Below, piece by piece: positions 26,805 through 40,036 of a stretch of DNA of 64,000 nucleotides (position 1 is the stretch's first letter; each line of letters starts with the position of its first letter). The stretch is from the NCBI GenBank assembly GCA_029783825.1, contig JAREIK010004263.1, forward strand, positions 1-64,000. Reading direction: 5' to 3'. The translations under genes were made by a program, and so were the position numbers. This DNA is from Sapria himalayana (lineage: Eukaryota; Streptophyta; Magnoliopsida; Malpighiales; Rafflesiaceae). The notes beneath the pieces were generated by a model. The model was not told the DNA's origin. It saw only the letters and a list, made by a program, of their open reading frames with translations, and made no database searches.

Positions 26805-28613
26805 ATGGTGCCTAAAGGACTCGGTCGTGGTGGAGGTAGACGTGGACATAGAAATGAACCAAATTCATCTAGTATGTTAGATCATGTTGCAAAATTAGTA
26901 TCATCTCATACCCACCATATCCATACTTCAACATCATAATCAAAATCTCTATTATATCACCATCACCATCATTGATACCTCTATTATCACCTTTATCAGA
27001 TATAAGCCCACCACCCATTGTGCTTCCTACACACACTTTAGATCCATCTCTATCTTCTACACCACATTTTACACTGATAGTTCTCCAATTTACAAAACCA
27101 TCGACATCATCAAATGGCGTGTCTTCATCTACTGTCAATGTAAAGTTAGTAATTGAGATTGTAGATTGTAGGTAACAGAAATATGTAAATATAAGTTGAA
27201 AAAGAAAATTTGATGTTACTGCTACTGGTTTTTTTTATATTGTTATGATTTGTTGGTTTTCAATGTTATTTATTTGATTGTACAGTTTTATTCCATCTCA
27301 CAAGCATTCGACTATAATTACAAAGTCTTTCAAGAAAATGGTCAATTCTAAAGCATTCTCCTGGAAGAAAGTTTCTAAATCGACAAAAGAGTCTTATTTA
27401 ATGACTTTAGGTAAAAATAACAAAACAAATGCATTGAAAATTAATTATCTAATTACTTAACTATTATGGTGGTTATTATTCAAGTAGTAAATAATTATGT
27501 TCTTTTTGTTAATATAAATTCTTTTGTGATGTTTCTATATATAGAATTAGTGCACATGGGCACTCAAATTTGATGGAAAGATAAAGTTAATTATGGGAGA
27601 GCAAAGATGCTCAATGTATTCTGATTTTGTCCATAAATTAAAGAATATAAAAAAAGAAATGATTTTATATCTGAGGATGACTTTCCCGAGTGGCTTAAAT
27701 ATTGGGAGGAGCCACATGTGAAGAAAATTAGATATTGCCAGCAAAAATTGACGAAGAGAGGTAGCTGGACTAGGTATAGGAATCTGTCGACACATAGGAG
27801 GGTCAAATTTGAACATTGAGCACGTTTGAGATTTGGTATAATTTTAAAATTCTAAACATTTATATATTTAGTCGTTGTCCTAATTGTCCATAAATCAAAT
27901 CTTTTCATGGTTTTATTTATTTTGTTAAATTTTTTATCATTTGTTTTTTTATGACTTAATAAAAACATATTCTAGGCTGGAGAATTGGGTGGAGATCCCA
28001 ATTTTTATGAGATTTTCAGAAAGATGCATGTGAAGAAAGTAGATGATCTATTTGTTGACAACAAGTCTCAAATGATTACTATAAGAATTTGTTATATTAA
28101 TAAAATTTCATAATACTATAGTACATTTTGAAACTTGTTTGGAATGCAAAATATTTATTTATTTTATGTATATCTAGAATAGAATTTTTCTTTATTTTAT
28201 CTCAGGAACTAATGGAGGAATCTGTGATAGTTGCTCATCAACAAGTTGAGAATTCAATGGATCTTCAACTAATTGACTATGATCCTATTTATTTGGTGAC
28301 CATATTAGGTCGTAAGAAGTAGGGAGTGTACGAAATCGGTTCGAAGGGAGTGACATTTTGTTATAGTAGTTGTGCTTCTAATTCATATGTCTCAGCAATG
28401 GTGGATGAGGCAGTCGAACAATAAGCAATGAAAACAAATGAACATATTGTAGTTATGGAGACCGAAATGAAAAAGAAGGATGAATTGATATCTCATTTAA
28501 AGGAAGAAATATATGAAATTAAAGAACAAAAGGATGTGTAGTATATTAATTTGATGGAAGAAATGCAAGAAATTAAAGAAATGAATGCTGAGATGAAAGA
28601 AATTAACAGATAG
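26805..28613 (+). pseudogene. Transposase_24 (Ptta/En/Spm-type) second CACTA protein, decayed
   Basis: It starts with ATG after the acceptor-like TACAGTAG; the N-terminus is basic and Gly/Arg-rich (MVPKGLGRGGGRRGHRN), then low-complexity Pro/His/Ser. From 27290 the family pattern appears across several exons: ITKSFKKMVNSKAFSWKK, STKESYLMTL, PEWLKYWEEPHVKK, QKLTKRGSW, ELGGDPNFYEIFRKMHVKK (27977 on), then GSKGVTFCYSS. It ends in a coiled coil rich in Glu/Lys/Met (28395-28610) that stops at 28611. The family is the TnpA-like partner encoded next to TNP2 in plant CACTA elements and may bind subterminal repeats. In-frame stops (for example near 26938) make it nonfunctional. Confidence 0.75.
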
Positions 28614-30267
28614 CATTCATAGATCTATCTACGAAACCTCACAGGAGAGGCTAGCATTCCCTACTAATTATGAGGATGATTTCGTATGAGAATTATTTTT
28701 GAACTGTTATTAATTTTTGTCTATGTGCAGCAAATAATTATGACATTTTTTCTAGGTTTCAATTTTTTATTCTGGTTTTGTTCTTTGCTTTGCTGAGTAA
28801 CCTAATAATAAATCTTTGCAGGACACATTATGTGAGACTCATGAAAAAATTCTGATTCTAAGCATTCAGACATTGCCACAAACCTTCCAATGCATGGGTC
28901 TCATATTTACTGATTTCAGCTTGATCAAAAGGAGGCTTAGCTTCTATTATCTTCATTATTCCTAAAACATTTTATTTTCGCACTCATTCTTTCTAAACAT
29001 CATTGCTAGACATCTTTTAGATTTTTTTGAAGCTGTATGTCTATGAACTTTAATTGTGTTTGTTCATGTATATAATAACTATTTTTATATATATGTGAAT
29101 ATGTTTGGTGTCCCCCAATTTTTTGGGTAAAGATTTAGCCTATTATAGGTATGTAAAAGCCTTGGATAGTCCTCCATGGTGCTGAGAACAACACCTCAGC
29201 TTCTGGAGCTGAGAATGAACCAAAAAATTAATTCCACGCAAGCGCAAGTTTTTCTTGACATGATCTAACTCAGCACAGCCAATAGAATAAATCAAAACAT
29301 CAATCCGCAAGATAATGGAGAATAAATATTAATCATTAATTACAAACACTCTTATTTTTTCTAACAAATGCCAAAATCAAACAATTCACAAGAAACATAA
29401 AAAATCATGGAAACTTCTTGGAACAATGAAAAAAATGATAAGAAAATTTAGGGTTGTGTTGATGGGTAGTGGTGATACTTCAATTCGGAGATTTTTCTTG
29501 CCCATGGTATGAGTGATTATCTATGCACAAATATCACCAAACCTCCAAATCAAACTACAACTAGAGCCCTAGTTCTTCACTAGATGTACACCAAACAATT
29601 CTGATACCATTTATATTATGCTTTAGTTCTTATACTCATCCTTGGAAAGGTAACGAATTTTTCAATAAATTTTCAAAGCATGTTATTTAATGATACAAAA
29701 AAGAAAACGTTTCTAAAACAAGTAGATATTCAAGAGAGCAAATATGCTTATTTATGATTATAGCCTTATAGCATCTAAAATAAGACCATTCATAATCTCA
29801 CATATAATATGTATTCATGATTATAACAATAAAGCATACATTATTCATCTTGTCTACACTTTGACTTGGGTCTTTGATGTGTACAAATCAATAACAATTT
29901 CAAAATGGAGCAGCAATCTGAAATACTAGACTACTAATATTGTACAGAATATACTAAGAAAATCATGTGGACAAAAACAAATAAAACAAAAGAAATAAAG
30001 AATGAATGAAGAAATTTGGATATAAAATTTATTTTCAAGTGTAGGTTATTCATTGAGAAGTTTCTTGTGCCACTAAAGAAAGGATTGTTACACAATACTT
30101 TCCTTAAAAAAATACTAGAAACATAAACTAGCAGAAAATTCCAAACTCATCCCTTCCCATTACATCAAAAGCCAGGTTAATGAGTTAGAAAATGGACAAC
30201 TAGTGAATATAATAACTTGGGAGATAAGTTTACTAGGGTGTTTCACAACAAGATTGCAAAAAAAATA
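28614..30267. other. Gene-free stretch between two CACTA genes
   Basis: It contains the downstream tail of the preceding element (the segment at 28994-29039 shared with 12651-12698). It also contains a mixed-composition piece (29100-29300, CAACACCTCAGCTTCTGGAG) that I cannot assign. At 29611-29622 the minus strand reads ATGGTATCAGAA, resembling the initiator-Met tRNA primer site of copia retrotransposons, but no LTR or coding part was found. No coding region is visible. Confidence 0.45.
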
Positions 30268-31500
30268 CTACATATCAACAAAGTCTTCATCTTCATCTTC
30301 ATCTTCTGATTTAGATTGCAAAACATGTTCAATCTTATCTTCAGATTCAAGTTCATCATCTCCTACATTAGCACCTATATCTCCACCATTTGGATCATTA
30401 AGAAGACAAAGATCATTGTCCTCCACCACCTCAATTTATTGTAAATTAATTTAATTATCTTGAAAGGCTAATTCTAGCATTGAAGAAGTTTTCTTGACAA
30501 TTCAGGCATCTCTACAACTGCCCTCGCCTTAATCTTGCACATAGCTATCTAATCCATTTGGGCTCACCTAAATGAAGGATATGGTACATAATATACCTAG
30601 CATGCTTGCATTGTAAAGTATGAAAGGTTCATATTTATTAAACCTTCTACTTTGGTTGACTTCTATGAGACTGTAATTTGGGTGCCTCCTAGTACCAAGC
30701 CTTGAAGGGTCAAACCAATCATATTTAAATAGAATAGTTATTTTGAATGGATAACCAGGATACTCTAACTCTAATATCTCTATCAATTGACCATAATAAT
30801 CACTTGCATTTGACCTATAGATTGTACCCTTAATGCAAACACCATTGTTCATGGTAACTCGGCCAGTCCTGGGGTCTATTGTATGATACTTGTACCCATT
30901 GACAAAGTACATTAGATATGACTTTGTGGTTCTATTTAGCCTTTCAGCAAGAGCCTTTACAAAGATATTTGCCACATTGTTACTTGGATTACATGCCTAT
31001 TTATTTAAATAATAGTAATGTCAATATGTATTTGATTTTAAATATTTGCTTATGAAAAATTATGCAGGGAAGGAAATACTCTTACATAAAGTTTGAACTA
31101 TTCAACAAAATTATTATTGAGCATTTGATCAATGTCAACATCACTAATTCTTGGATCTTGTTCATGTAGCTTGAGAATGTAACTACTTCAAAAGGTGCAA
31201 CCTCAACACAATTCAAAAGAATATAGGTTTGAGCAGCCCAAAGTTTCCCGGCATCAATTGGCCTAGGCTTTGTAGTTCCATAAGAACATCCATGATACAT
31301 TAATATTGACAAATTACCTTCTATTTGAACATAAACCCCATCATCATCATTACAAGGCACATTCTACTATCTTGTGTGAACATGCGATTCAAAGTATGCT
31401 AACAAAAGTTTGATGCTTATTCAGCTAAATATGCATTACATATTAAACCCTCAACGTGAACCTTATTGCCGACATTTTTTATCAAATGACAAGGAACCTA

Positions 31501-31530
31501 CACACACAAACACACACACACACACACACA

Positions 31531-31561
<31 letters not shown>
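31501..31561. repeat. (CA)n-(TA)n microsatellite in a transposase intron
   Basis: CA units at 31501-31533 run into TA units at 31536-31561. The position falls between the TNP2/DUF4218 exons of the minus-strand transposase, so it probably lies in an intron. Confidence 0.9.
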
Positions 31562-31564
<3 letters not shown>

Positions 31565-32805
31565 CATTAATTAATTCTTTTCATATGTTATTAACATCAA
31601 ATATCAAGGAAATTAAAAATTTTATATGAGAAGTTAGTATCTCTCAAATAGGTATATCCAACAAACCTATACTAGGCCTACTATCTTTGCATCATATGGG
31701 AAGTGGACAGGCAAATGTTTTATTGAGTCAAAGAAAGTAGGAGGAAATATTCTCTCTAACTTCATAGAATTTTTGGAATTCTAACTATAATCTTCTTATA
31801 TATTCCTCCTTGATTTTCTTACAGGAAAAGTCTTTAAAGGATAAGCTCAACTCTGTTAGTGGTTCCCAAACATTCATTTGCATCAAATTATAAAATACTA
31901 TTAGGATTAACCTCTACATAAAGACTTTACAGTCATGACTTTTCATACCAAAAAGTTCGTACTTCTTAAGTCCACACATCATTCCATATTTGACATATAG
32001 ATATCAAGAAATTTGAGATTTTTCACTCATTCACGAATAGCTTGCTTACCATCTTATCCAATGTGTAGCTTTCCTTTGAATATTTATCATTAGAATTCTT
32101 CTCTAACTCTTTTCGTCGGCAATATCAAATCCTTCCTAGTTTTGATGTTGTCTTTTGTTTTGCCCTCAATGTTCATGATAGTATTGAAGACATTTTCAAA
32201 CACAATTTTTTCTATGTGCATTACATCAAGATTATGATGAATCAGATTGGTACTCCAATAAGGCAAATCCAAAAATATACTACATTTTCTCCAACCCCAA
32301 CTACTAGGTTTACAAATGTTGTTATTGATCTCTTCTGCATCAGCTCCAGTTACCTTTCTAAGTCCCACCATCTTGATGTGCTCTAAAATTTCTATTCCAT
32401 ACCTAATAGGAGGTGATTGGAAAGAAATTGTTTTATTTTAATAAAGTAGTTTTTATTTCATCTGAACGGGTGATTCTGAGGTAGAAATTTTCAATGATTA
32501 TCGAACCATGATGTCTAATGACAATTTGGGAGTGAAAATGTATCTAAGTACTCCATACAATGTAGACAAGCTAATTTACCAATTATGCTCCATCCAAACA
32601 ATATTTATTATGCCGAAAAATCACTAATAGTTCACAACAAAGATGTTCTCATTTAAAAATTCTATTTTTGAGACATCATATGTTTCAACATCTACCTCCT
32701 ACAAGTGTTTCAATTTAGCTATCAGTGGCTGAAGAAAACATCTATATTATGCTTAGGGTTGTTCGGCCCAGGTATAATTACTAACAAGAACACATGAGGC
32801 TCTTT

Positions 32806-32808
32806 CAT
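32806..32808. other. Target site duplication CAT, left
   Basis: CAT immediately precedes the CACTACTAAAA terminus, and the same CAT follows the opposite terminus at 42767-42769. Three-base duplications are the hallmark of CACTA insertion. Confidence 0.85.
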
Positions 32809-32829
32809 CACTACTAAAAATTATGATAA

Positions 32830-33660
32830 TACCAACCGAAATACCTACAAAAAAATTTGGTCAGTAATTGATGTCTAAAACACGACTAGTTAGCGACAAA
32901 AAAAGGATATAGAAAAAAAAAATATTATACCGACCAAATTTGACAAAATACTGATCCTAATTACCAACCAAATATTTTTGGTCAGAAATCGGTCTGCAGG
33001 GTGGTTATCGAATATATTACCGATCATTTAATGATCTATCATTATAATTGATTAGTATAGTATTTTTTCCAAATTATTTATGGCTTAGCACATGCCGACC
33101 ATTTACCAACCAAATACATAGGTAGGTAATTATTGACCAATTCACGACCAATTTAGAGATCCAAAGAGGTGCATCGGAGAAAAATATTTCTGACCAAATT
33201 TCCGACCAAATAAGGACCATATATTATAGATCAAATTTATTTGGTGGGTAATATGGTCTGTAAATAAAAAAGGAATTAGAGAAAAATATTCCAGAAAGAT
33301 TATCGACCATTTAACGACCAAAAATATATAACCATTAAAAATGGTCGGTAAAGTAGTTATCCAATATATTTATAACGTCGTAATTACTGACCAAACTACT
33401 GACCGAATATTTAGGCCAGTAATTACTGATCATTTCATGACCGAATGCTAACCATAACTCCCTACCAAAATATTTTTAGTCGGAAATTGGTCAGTAAATT
33501 AGGATGGAAATAGCGAATAGAAATTTCCAACTAATTATCGACTAATTAATGACCAAAAACATAGTACCATTAAAATTGGTTGGTAAATTGGACACCCAAA
33601 TACTTATAATTTTTTTTCACTGACCTTTAATCAACCATAATGTTGGTCGGTAATTCAATG
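32830..33660. repeat. Left subterminal repeat array of the nested CACTA element
   Basis: Dense short motifs in both orientations: ATTTACCGACCAAA, GGTCGGTAATT, TGACCAAATT and TTTGGTCAGAAAT. More than 20 GACCA/TGGTC cores occur in about 800 bp. This is the expected binding platform for the element's TnpA-like protein. Confidence 0.85.
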
Positions 33661-34519
33661 TTTTATTTTTTTGATTTGAAAATCATTTGCTAAGCCATTA
33701 TAACATAAATCGTCAAAACTTCGTCATTTTATTGAATCAAAGCCGACTGTAAGCACGAAATCACATAAATTTGATATTTCTTCTGAATCCAAGTAAGGTT
33801 TTCTTTGTCATTCGCCTTCAAACTGCTTATACACATCTCTGTCTCTTAGAATTATATATAGACATTTGGAATTTCATTTTTCAGTATATTTGGGTATTAG
33901 GTTTTTTCTCCTCCTAATTTTAAAATTTTTATTCAATTTCATTTAACCTGACATGATTTTTACTGGGCACAATTAAATAAATCTATAATTTTACATCTTT
34001 TAAAATGTGTTCATCTACTATTTATATTTTTAAGATTTTTGTGATTTTGATTTCAATTATATGATGTTTGCATCCGAATAATCTTAATGTTAATGGTTTA
34101 TATTTATATAATCATATAACATTATGTATAAATATCAATACTTTAATATATATCATGATTTATGTTTAGTCAAACTTTTAGTTAATGTTAATCTTAATTA
34201 ATATCTATAACAGTATATATTAACTTTTATAGATTTATATAATCAAATGATATTATGTATAAATTTCTATACTTTAATATATAAATGTATTATATTATAA
34301 ATACACATTGATATATTTATATAAACATATAATTATATATATAAATATTTATACATATGTATTAATGTTTATACATATCTATATAAAATTTACATTAAAC
34401 TATCCATTTATATATTTTCTTATATAACAATTATGTAAAATTAAATGATTATATAATTTTGTAAATATTTATATTACATATTTTTTTTATATAAATATAG
34501 AATATTTATAATGTTTATA
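33661..34519. other. AT-rich spacer inside the nested CACTA element
   Basis: No coding region. At 33740-33910 it has more mixed composition (GCTTATACACATCTCTGTCTC, TCAGTATATTTGGG) and may be a leader or promoter remnant of the downstream transposase; the rest is AT-rich and grades into the satellite. Confidence 0.4.
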
Positions 34520-36230
34520 TAAATGTATGCCTATATAAATGTTAAATATAATTATATCTTTAACTACATACATATTTATAACTATATGTAAATATTTGTA
34601 TAAATATGTAACACTATATAATTAAATATAACTATATACATATATGTATTAATATAATTAAATTAAAATATTTGTTTATAATGTTGTATATATTTATGTA
34701 TCACTACTTATCACTACTTATATAAATATATCTATATATAACAATTTGTTTAATTATATAACTATTTATAACTATATATATTATATGTAAAATCATATTT
34801 AACTATAAATAATTGTATCTTACTATGTGTATAACATTAAAAGTTTTATGCATAATTATATTTAAATATTAAATTTACAACTTATATTTAATATATATGT
34901 GTATATAGTAGTATATAAAAAGTATTTTACTATATGTATACCTATACATAACTATATGTAATAATATATAAAATAAAATTAACAAATATATAAACCTACA
35001 AGTATAAATATATGTTTAACGTTGTGTAACTATATGTATAGTCTCATGTAACAATATTTATAATTACATGTATAACAACATACAACATTATGTTAAACTA
35101 TATGTGTATAACTATATATAAATATTTGTATAACTAAATAAATATCTATATAATTATATATAACTATATTTGTAACTGTATATACATTTATGTATTAATA
35201 TATAATTAAAGCCAAAATTTTTTTTATAACGTTGTTTATATTTATGTATAATCACTGATAACTACTTGTATAAATAAATCTATATGTAACTATATATTTT
35301 ATTATATATAACTATTTATAACTATATATATTGTATGTGAAATAATAAATAACTATAAATAATTGTATCTTACTATGTGTATAACTTAAAAAGTTTTATG
35401 CATAATTATATTTAAACTATATTCGTATATAGTAGTATATAAAAAAGTAATATACTATATCTATACCTATACATAACTATATGTATAAATATAAAAAATT
35501 AAATTAACAAATATATAATCCTACATGTATAAATATACGTTTAACTATATGTGTAACTATATGTGTAACTATATGTATAACCACATGTAACTATATATAT
35601 AATTACATATATAACAACATACAACATTATTTTAAACTATATGTGTATAACTATATAAATGTCTATATAAGTTTATATAACTATATTTGTAACTATATAT
35701 ACATTTTTGTATTAATATAATTAAAGCAAAATATTTTTTTTATAACTTTGTTTATATTTATGTATAACTACTTATAACTACCTGCATGAGTATATCTTTA
35801 TATAACTATATGTTTAATTATATATAACTATTTATAACTATATATAGTATATGTAAAATTATATATAACTATAAATAATTGTATCTTACTATGTGTATAA
35901 CTTTAAATGTTTTTTGCATTATTATATTTTAATATTTAATTTATAGCTTATATTTAATATATATTTGTAAAGTATTTTAGTAATGTATAACTATACATTA
36001 CTATATGTATAAATATATAAAAATTAAATGAACAAATATATAAACCTACATGTATCAATATACGATTAACTATCTGTGTAACTATATGTGTAACTATATG
36101 TATAACCACATGTAACTATATATATAATTACATGTATAACAACATACAACATTATTTTAAACTATATGTGTATACCTATATATAAATATTTTTATATCTA
36201 ACGTAATGCCTATATAATTATATATAACTA
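34520..36230. repeat. About 530-bp satellite, block 3, inside the nested CACTA element
   Basis: Markers ATGTGTATAACTATAT at about 35102 and 35640 and a variant at 36166, and CCTACAAGTATAAATATATG, CCTACATGTATAAATATACG and CCTACATGTATCAATATACG at about 34997, 35520 and 36046, give a period of 525-538 bp. Submotif order is the same as in blocks outside this element. The block ends about 50 bp before the transposase start codon at 36282. Confidence 0.88.
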
Positions 36231-36281
36231 TAATTAGAGACAATTGCTTGTATTAAATAAAATGATTTTTTTTAACTAGTT

Positions 36282-39200
36282 ATGGAAGATGATCATGAAT
36301 AGATGTACAATGGTCGAATTGTGCATGGAATGTTCTCTAATGAATGAGGGGATAAAGTTGATGAATTTGTTCAGTTTTCTCTGAGACATCCTGAGTGTGT
36401 GAATGATGGTACAGATATAAGGTATCCTTGCACTTTAGTTAAATGTCACAATAAAAAGTTTTTCAATTTTGAGACTGTGAAGATGCACTTGTATAGAAAT
36501 GGGTTTGTGGCGGATTACTATGTTTGGATATACCATGGTGAGAAGCAAGTCCATTAAAGGCGTTTGAGTTTAGTATGGGTGTCAGTAAGTGAAACTATTC
36601 AAATGGTCTCGGATAATATTAATCATACTACATACCATAAAATGGTTTTTGATGCTGCGGGTCTTGAATTCAACCTGGATGAGGAATCCAATGCCGAGGC
36701 AAGGAATTTCTATACATGATTCAAGCTGGATACAAACCTATATATAAGGGAAATTCTAAGCATACTCAACTTTCTGCAGCCATGAGGATGTTAGAAATAA
36801 AGTCCAGACACAGGTGTTCATAGGCATGGTTTGATGATATGTCTAAATTCATTCAAGAATTGTTGCCAAAAGATAATATGATGCCATTGGATTTCTACAA
36901 CATGAAGAAGTTAGTTAGAGGCTTGGGATTACACGTACATGTCATTCATTGCTGTGTGAACAACTATATGCTATATTAGGGTGATGATAGTGACCTTAAT
37001 AGTTGTAAAATAAGTGGGCATGCTCCGTACGAGCAAAATGTTAGGGGTTCTAGAAATAAATTGTACATACATAAGTTGAAGGTGCCATATAAAAAGATGC
37101 ACTATTGTCCAATAACACCTATGTTACAGAGATTGTATGCATCAACCACAGCAGCTAATGAAATGAGGTGGCATTCATAGCATCATATGGAGGACGGTAA
37201 GATGTGTCACCCTACTGATGCCCCTGCTTGGAAACATTTTGATGGGTGTTTTCCTGATTTTTCTTCTGAAGTTCGAAATGGTAGGCTGGATTTATTTGAT
37301 GATGGTTTTCAGCCATTTGGTCAATCAGGACAGCAATATTCTTTGTGGCCTATGGTGGTGACCCCGTATAATTTACCTCTAGACTTATGTATGAAGGAGG
37401 AATTTATGTTTTTGACTATGTTAGTGTTGGGGCCAATGGATCTAAAGGGAAAGATATATATTTTCTTGTAGCTATTGATAGTAGAGTTGAAAAGTATTTG
37501 GGGTGTTGAGGTTCAAATTTATGATATTTCTAAATAGCAAAATTTTTAGATGCGAGCTACCCTCAAGTAGACCATAAATGACTTTCCAGCATATTCTATG
37601 ATGTTTGGGTGGAGTACAACTGGTATGTTAGTATATCCGCATTGTATGGAAAATTCTGATGCTTTTAGATTAATTAAGATCAGAAAACAGTCATGATTCG
37701 ACAACAATCAGACGTTTTTGCCCATTAATCTTCCGTATCAACGTAAAAACCAAAGACTTCATTAAGAATAGAAAGATTACTGAACAATTCCAAAGGTTTA
37801 TATTTGGGGAAGATATTCTGTAGGAATTGAATAAAAGAGGGTTGAGGAAGGTGATAGATGTTGATGCTAAGGTTGTGAATATAGCTATATCCAAGACTTG
37901 TGGGTGGAATAAAAGAAGTATTTAGTGGGATTTTCTCTACTGGTGTGAAAATTGCTCAGGTACAATCTTGATGTTATGCATACTGAGAAGAATGTGTTTT
38001 ACAATATTTTTAATATAGTGTTTAATATTCTAGGAAAAACTAAGGACACTTATAAGTCAAGAGATGAGTTAAATAAATATTGTCGTCGTCCTCAAATTTA
38101 CAAAAATTCTTGTCACCAATAAATACCTTGATGTGCCATTTGTTCTGAATAAATCACAGAAAAAGATTGTGTAAGAGTGGGTAAATAACTTAGATTTCCA
38201 GATGAGAATGCTTCTAATCCAGGGAGATGTGTGGATGCGAAAAAATTTATGATGTTTTGCATTAAGAGTCATGATTGTCATGTATTCATAAAAAGATTAT
38301 TAGCAATTGTTATTCAAGAATTATTGCCTAATAGAATAGGGGAGCCCATAACTGAGATTTTGTTATTCTTCAAGCAACTGACTTTCCTTCATTGATTGAT
38401 GAGGAGTTGAAAAAAATAGATGAACAAATTCAAGTTATCTTATGCAATCTTTAGAAAATCTTCCTGCCTAGTTTTTTTGACTCATTGGAACATCTTCCAG
38501 TGCACTTGACTAACGAAGCTATGATTGCTGGTCATGTCCATTATAATTGGATTTATCCTCCAGAAAGGTAATATTAATTTACTAAACCAATTCTTTTTCT
38601 ATATATATATTTTTACATATACACAAAAATGACTTGTAATTTCAATAATTTTTTTGTAGATACTTGAGGAAAATAAAGCATACAATAATGAATAAGGTTC
38701 AGGTTAAGGGTTCTATATCAATAGGTTATATTATGGATGAGGCTATAAAATTTACATCATTTTATTTCAAAGAAGGAGATCTAACTCTTCCACTTATGGA
38801 AAAGCGGAATGAAGTTTATCTTTATGATAATGTAGATAATGAAATGTTTGAAATTTTCAAGCCTTTGGGTAATGAAATTGATGCTGAAGGGAAAAGATAT
38901 CTAACTGATGATGAATATATGACAGCTCATCTATATGTCCTAATTAATTGTCCAGAGGTTCAACTATTCATTGAGCAAGTATTTTCGAATAGTCAAATGA
39001 CATCTATTATGCATTATAATTTACTATTCCCTATCAATGTATCAATTATTTTTAATTTCTTTTTTAGTGATTTTGTTGCAGATAAACGTAAAGAATTTCC
39101 AAACATGAATGAAGAAGCAATCAATGCCGTGACAGAAAACGAATTTCCATCATTTTTTGAAAAATACGTATGTTTACTTATAATGAAAATCACAAAATAA

Positions 39201-39963
39201 TTGTATTATTCTAATAAAAATTTATAATTGTATTCTAAATAATCTACTTAATTTTGATTGCAAGTTCATACTCATGCAAATAAAATTTCTAGTCATTATC
39301 TTCAATGTATTGCATGAGGTCCCCTAAGAGAGGTTAAAACGTACAATGGTTATTATGTGAATGGTTTTAAATTTCACATTAAATCATATGGTAGCTTCCA
39401 GACAACAGACAATATGGGGATATGTATTAAAGGTTCTGTATATAATGAAACCAAATATGACTATTACGGGACTCTGGTCAAAGTGATCGAGTTAGAATTT
39501 GAAGCCCTTCCAGTTAAAAAAACCATGTTATTCAAATGTGAATAGTTTGATCCAACACCACATGTTGATATTGTTGTGCATCCTCGATATAAACTTGTCA
39601 ATGTGCACGATAAAAAATGATTTAGAAGTACGAACCTTTTGTCTTAGCAGTACAAGCACCATAGGTTTATTATTGCAAGATAAAAGCAAGGGCTCAAATT
39701 GACATCAACACATCACCAAGTACTAATTTCATAGAACCAACTTTTCAAAATGATGACAATGATGTTATAATCAAAGCTGTGGTGGGGGACGAAGACGTCC
39801 TTTTAGTCGCATCTTTTGAGATGGATACAAGTGGGTATGTAGATGATGAAAATTTAATTGATTATGAGGAAGAAATGAGTGATGAAGAGGAGTTTGAAAA
39901 TGATGTTAGTAAATTTGAAGAAGAAGATGAACTTGATTTGAATGATTTTGATGAGAATGCGTA
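36282..39963 (+). pseudogene. TNP2-type transposase of the nested CACTA element, decayed
   Basis: The ATG lies at 36282 (MEDDHE-stop-MYNGRI). TAD, 36300-36560: GDKVDEFVQFSLRHPECVND, YPCTLVKC, FFNFETVKMHLYRNGF, IYHGEK. TNP2, 36850-38380: NMKKLVRGLGLHV, GDDSDLNSCKISGH, MLQRLYASTTAANEMRWH, NGRLDLFDDGFQPFGQSGQQ, NLPLDLCMKEEFMFLTML, LDVMHTEKNVFYNIFN, KTKDTYKSRDELNKYCRRP. DUF4218, 38460-39170, with an intron at about 38570-38659: FFDSLEHLPVHLTNEAMIAG, then YLRKIKHTIMNKVQVKGSIS. DUF4216, about 39320-39640: YNGYYVNGFKFHIKSYGS, NMGICIKGSVYNETKYDYYG. The acidic tail (EEEMSDEEEFEND) stops at 39963. Several in-frame stops and frameshifts lie in TAD and TNP2. Confidence 0.9.
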
Positions 39964-40036
39964 GACAGTGAGTTTTATGTTATTTTAATTTTAATCAATT
40001 TTTTTATTTACATTGCCTTATGTATTTTGTATAGGT

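Larger units (their letters stand above)
30268..32808 (-). pseudogene. CACTA transposase, 3' half (TNP2 C-terminus, DUF4218, DUF4216)
   Basis: Read on the minus strand, this continues the gene piece at 42767-43614, from which it is separated only by the element inserted at 32809. The first codons are MKEPHVFLLVIIPGPNNPKH (TNP2). Then follow FLDLPYWSTNLIHHNLDVMH (32220-32275) and INGKTKD-like NIEGKTKDNIKTRKDL. DUF4218 lies at 31490-31080 (NKVHVEGLICNAYLAE, GKLWAAQTYILLNCVEV). DUF4216 lies at 30975-30600 (YLMYFVNGYKYHTIDP, NNGVCIKGTIYRS, FKYDWFDPSRLG, NKYEPFIL). An acidic tail at 30435-30268 ends SEDEDEDEDFVDM. An intron-like gap holds (TG)n/(TA)n. Stops and shifts are scattered, but DUF4216 is nearly intact. 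Confidence 0.88.
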
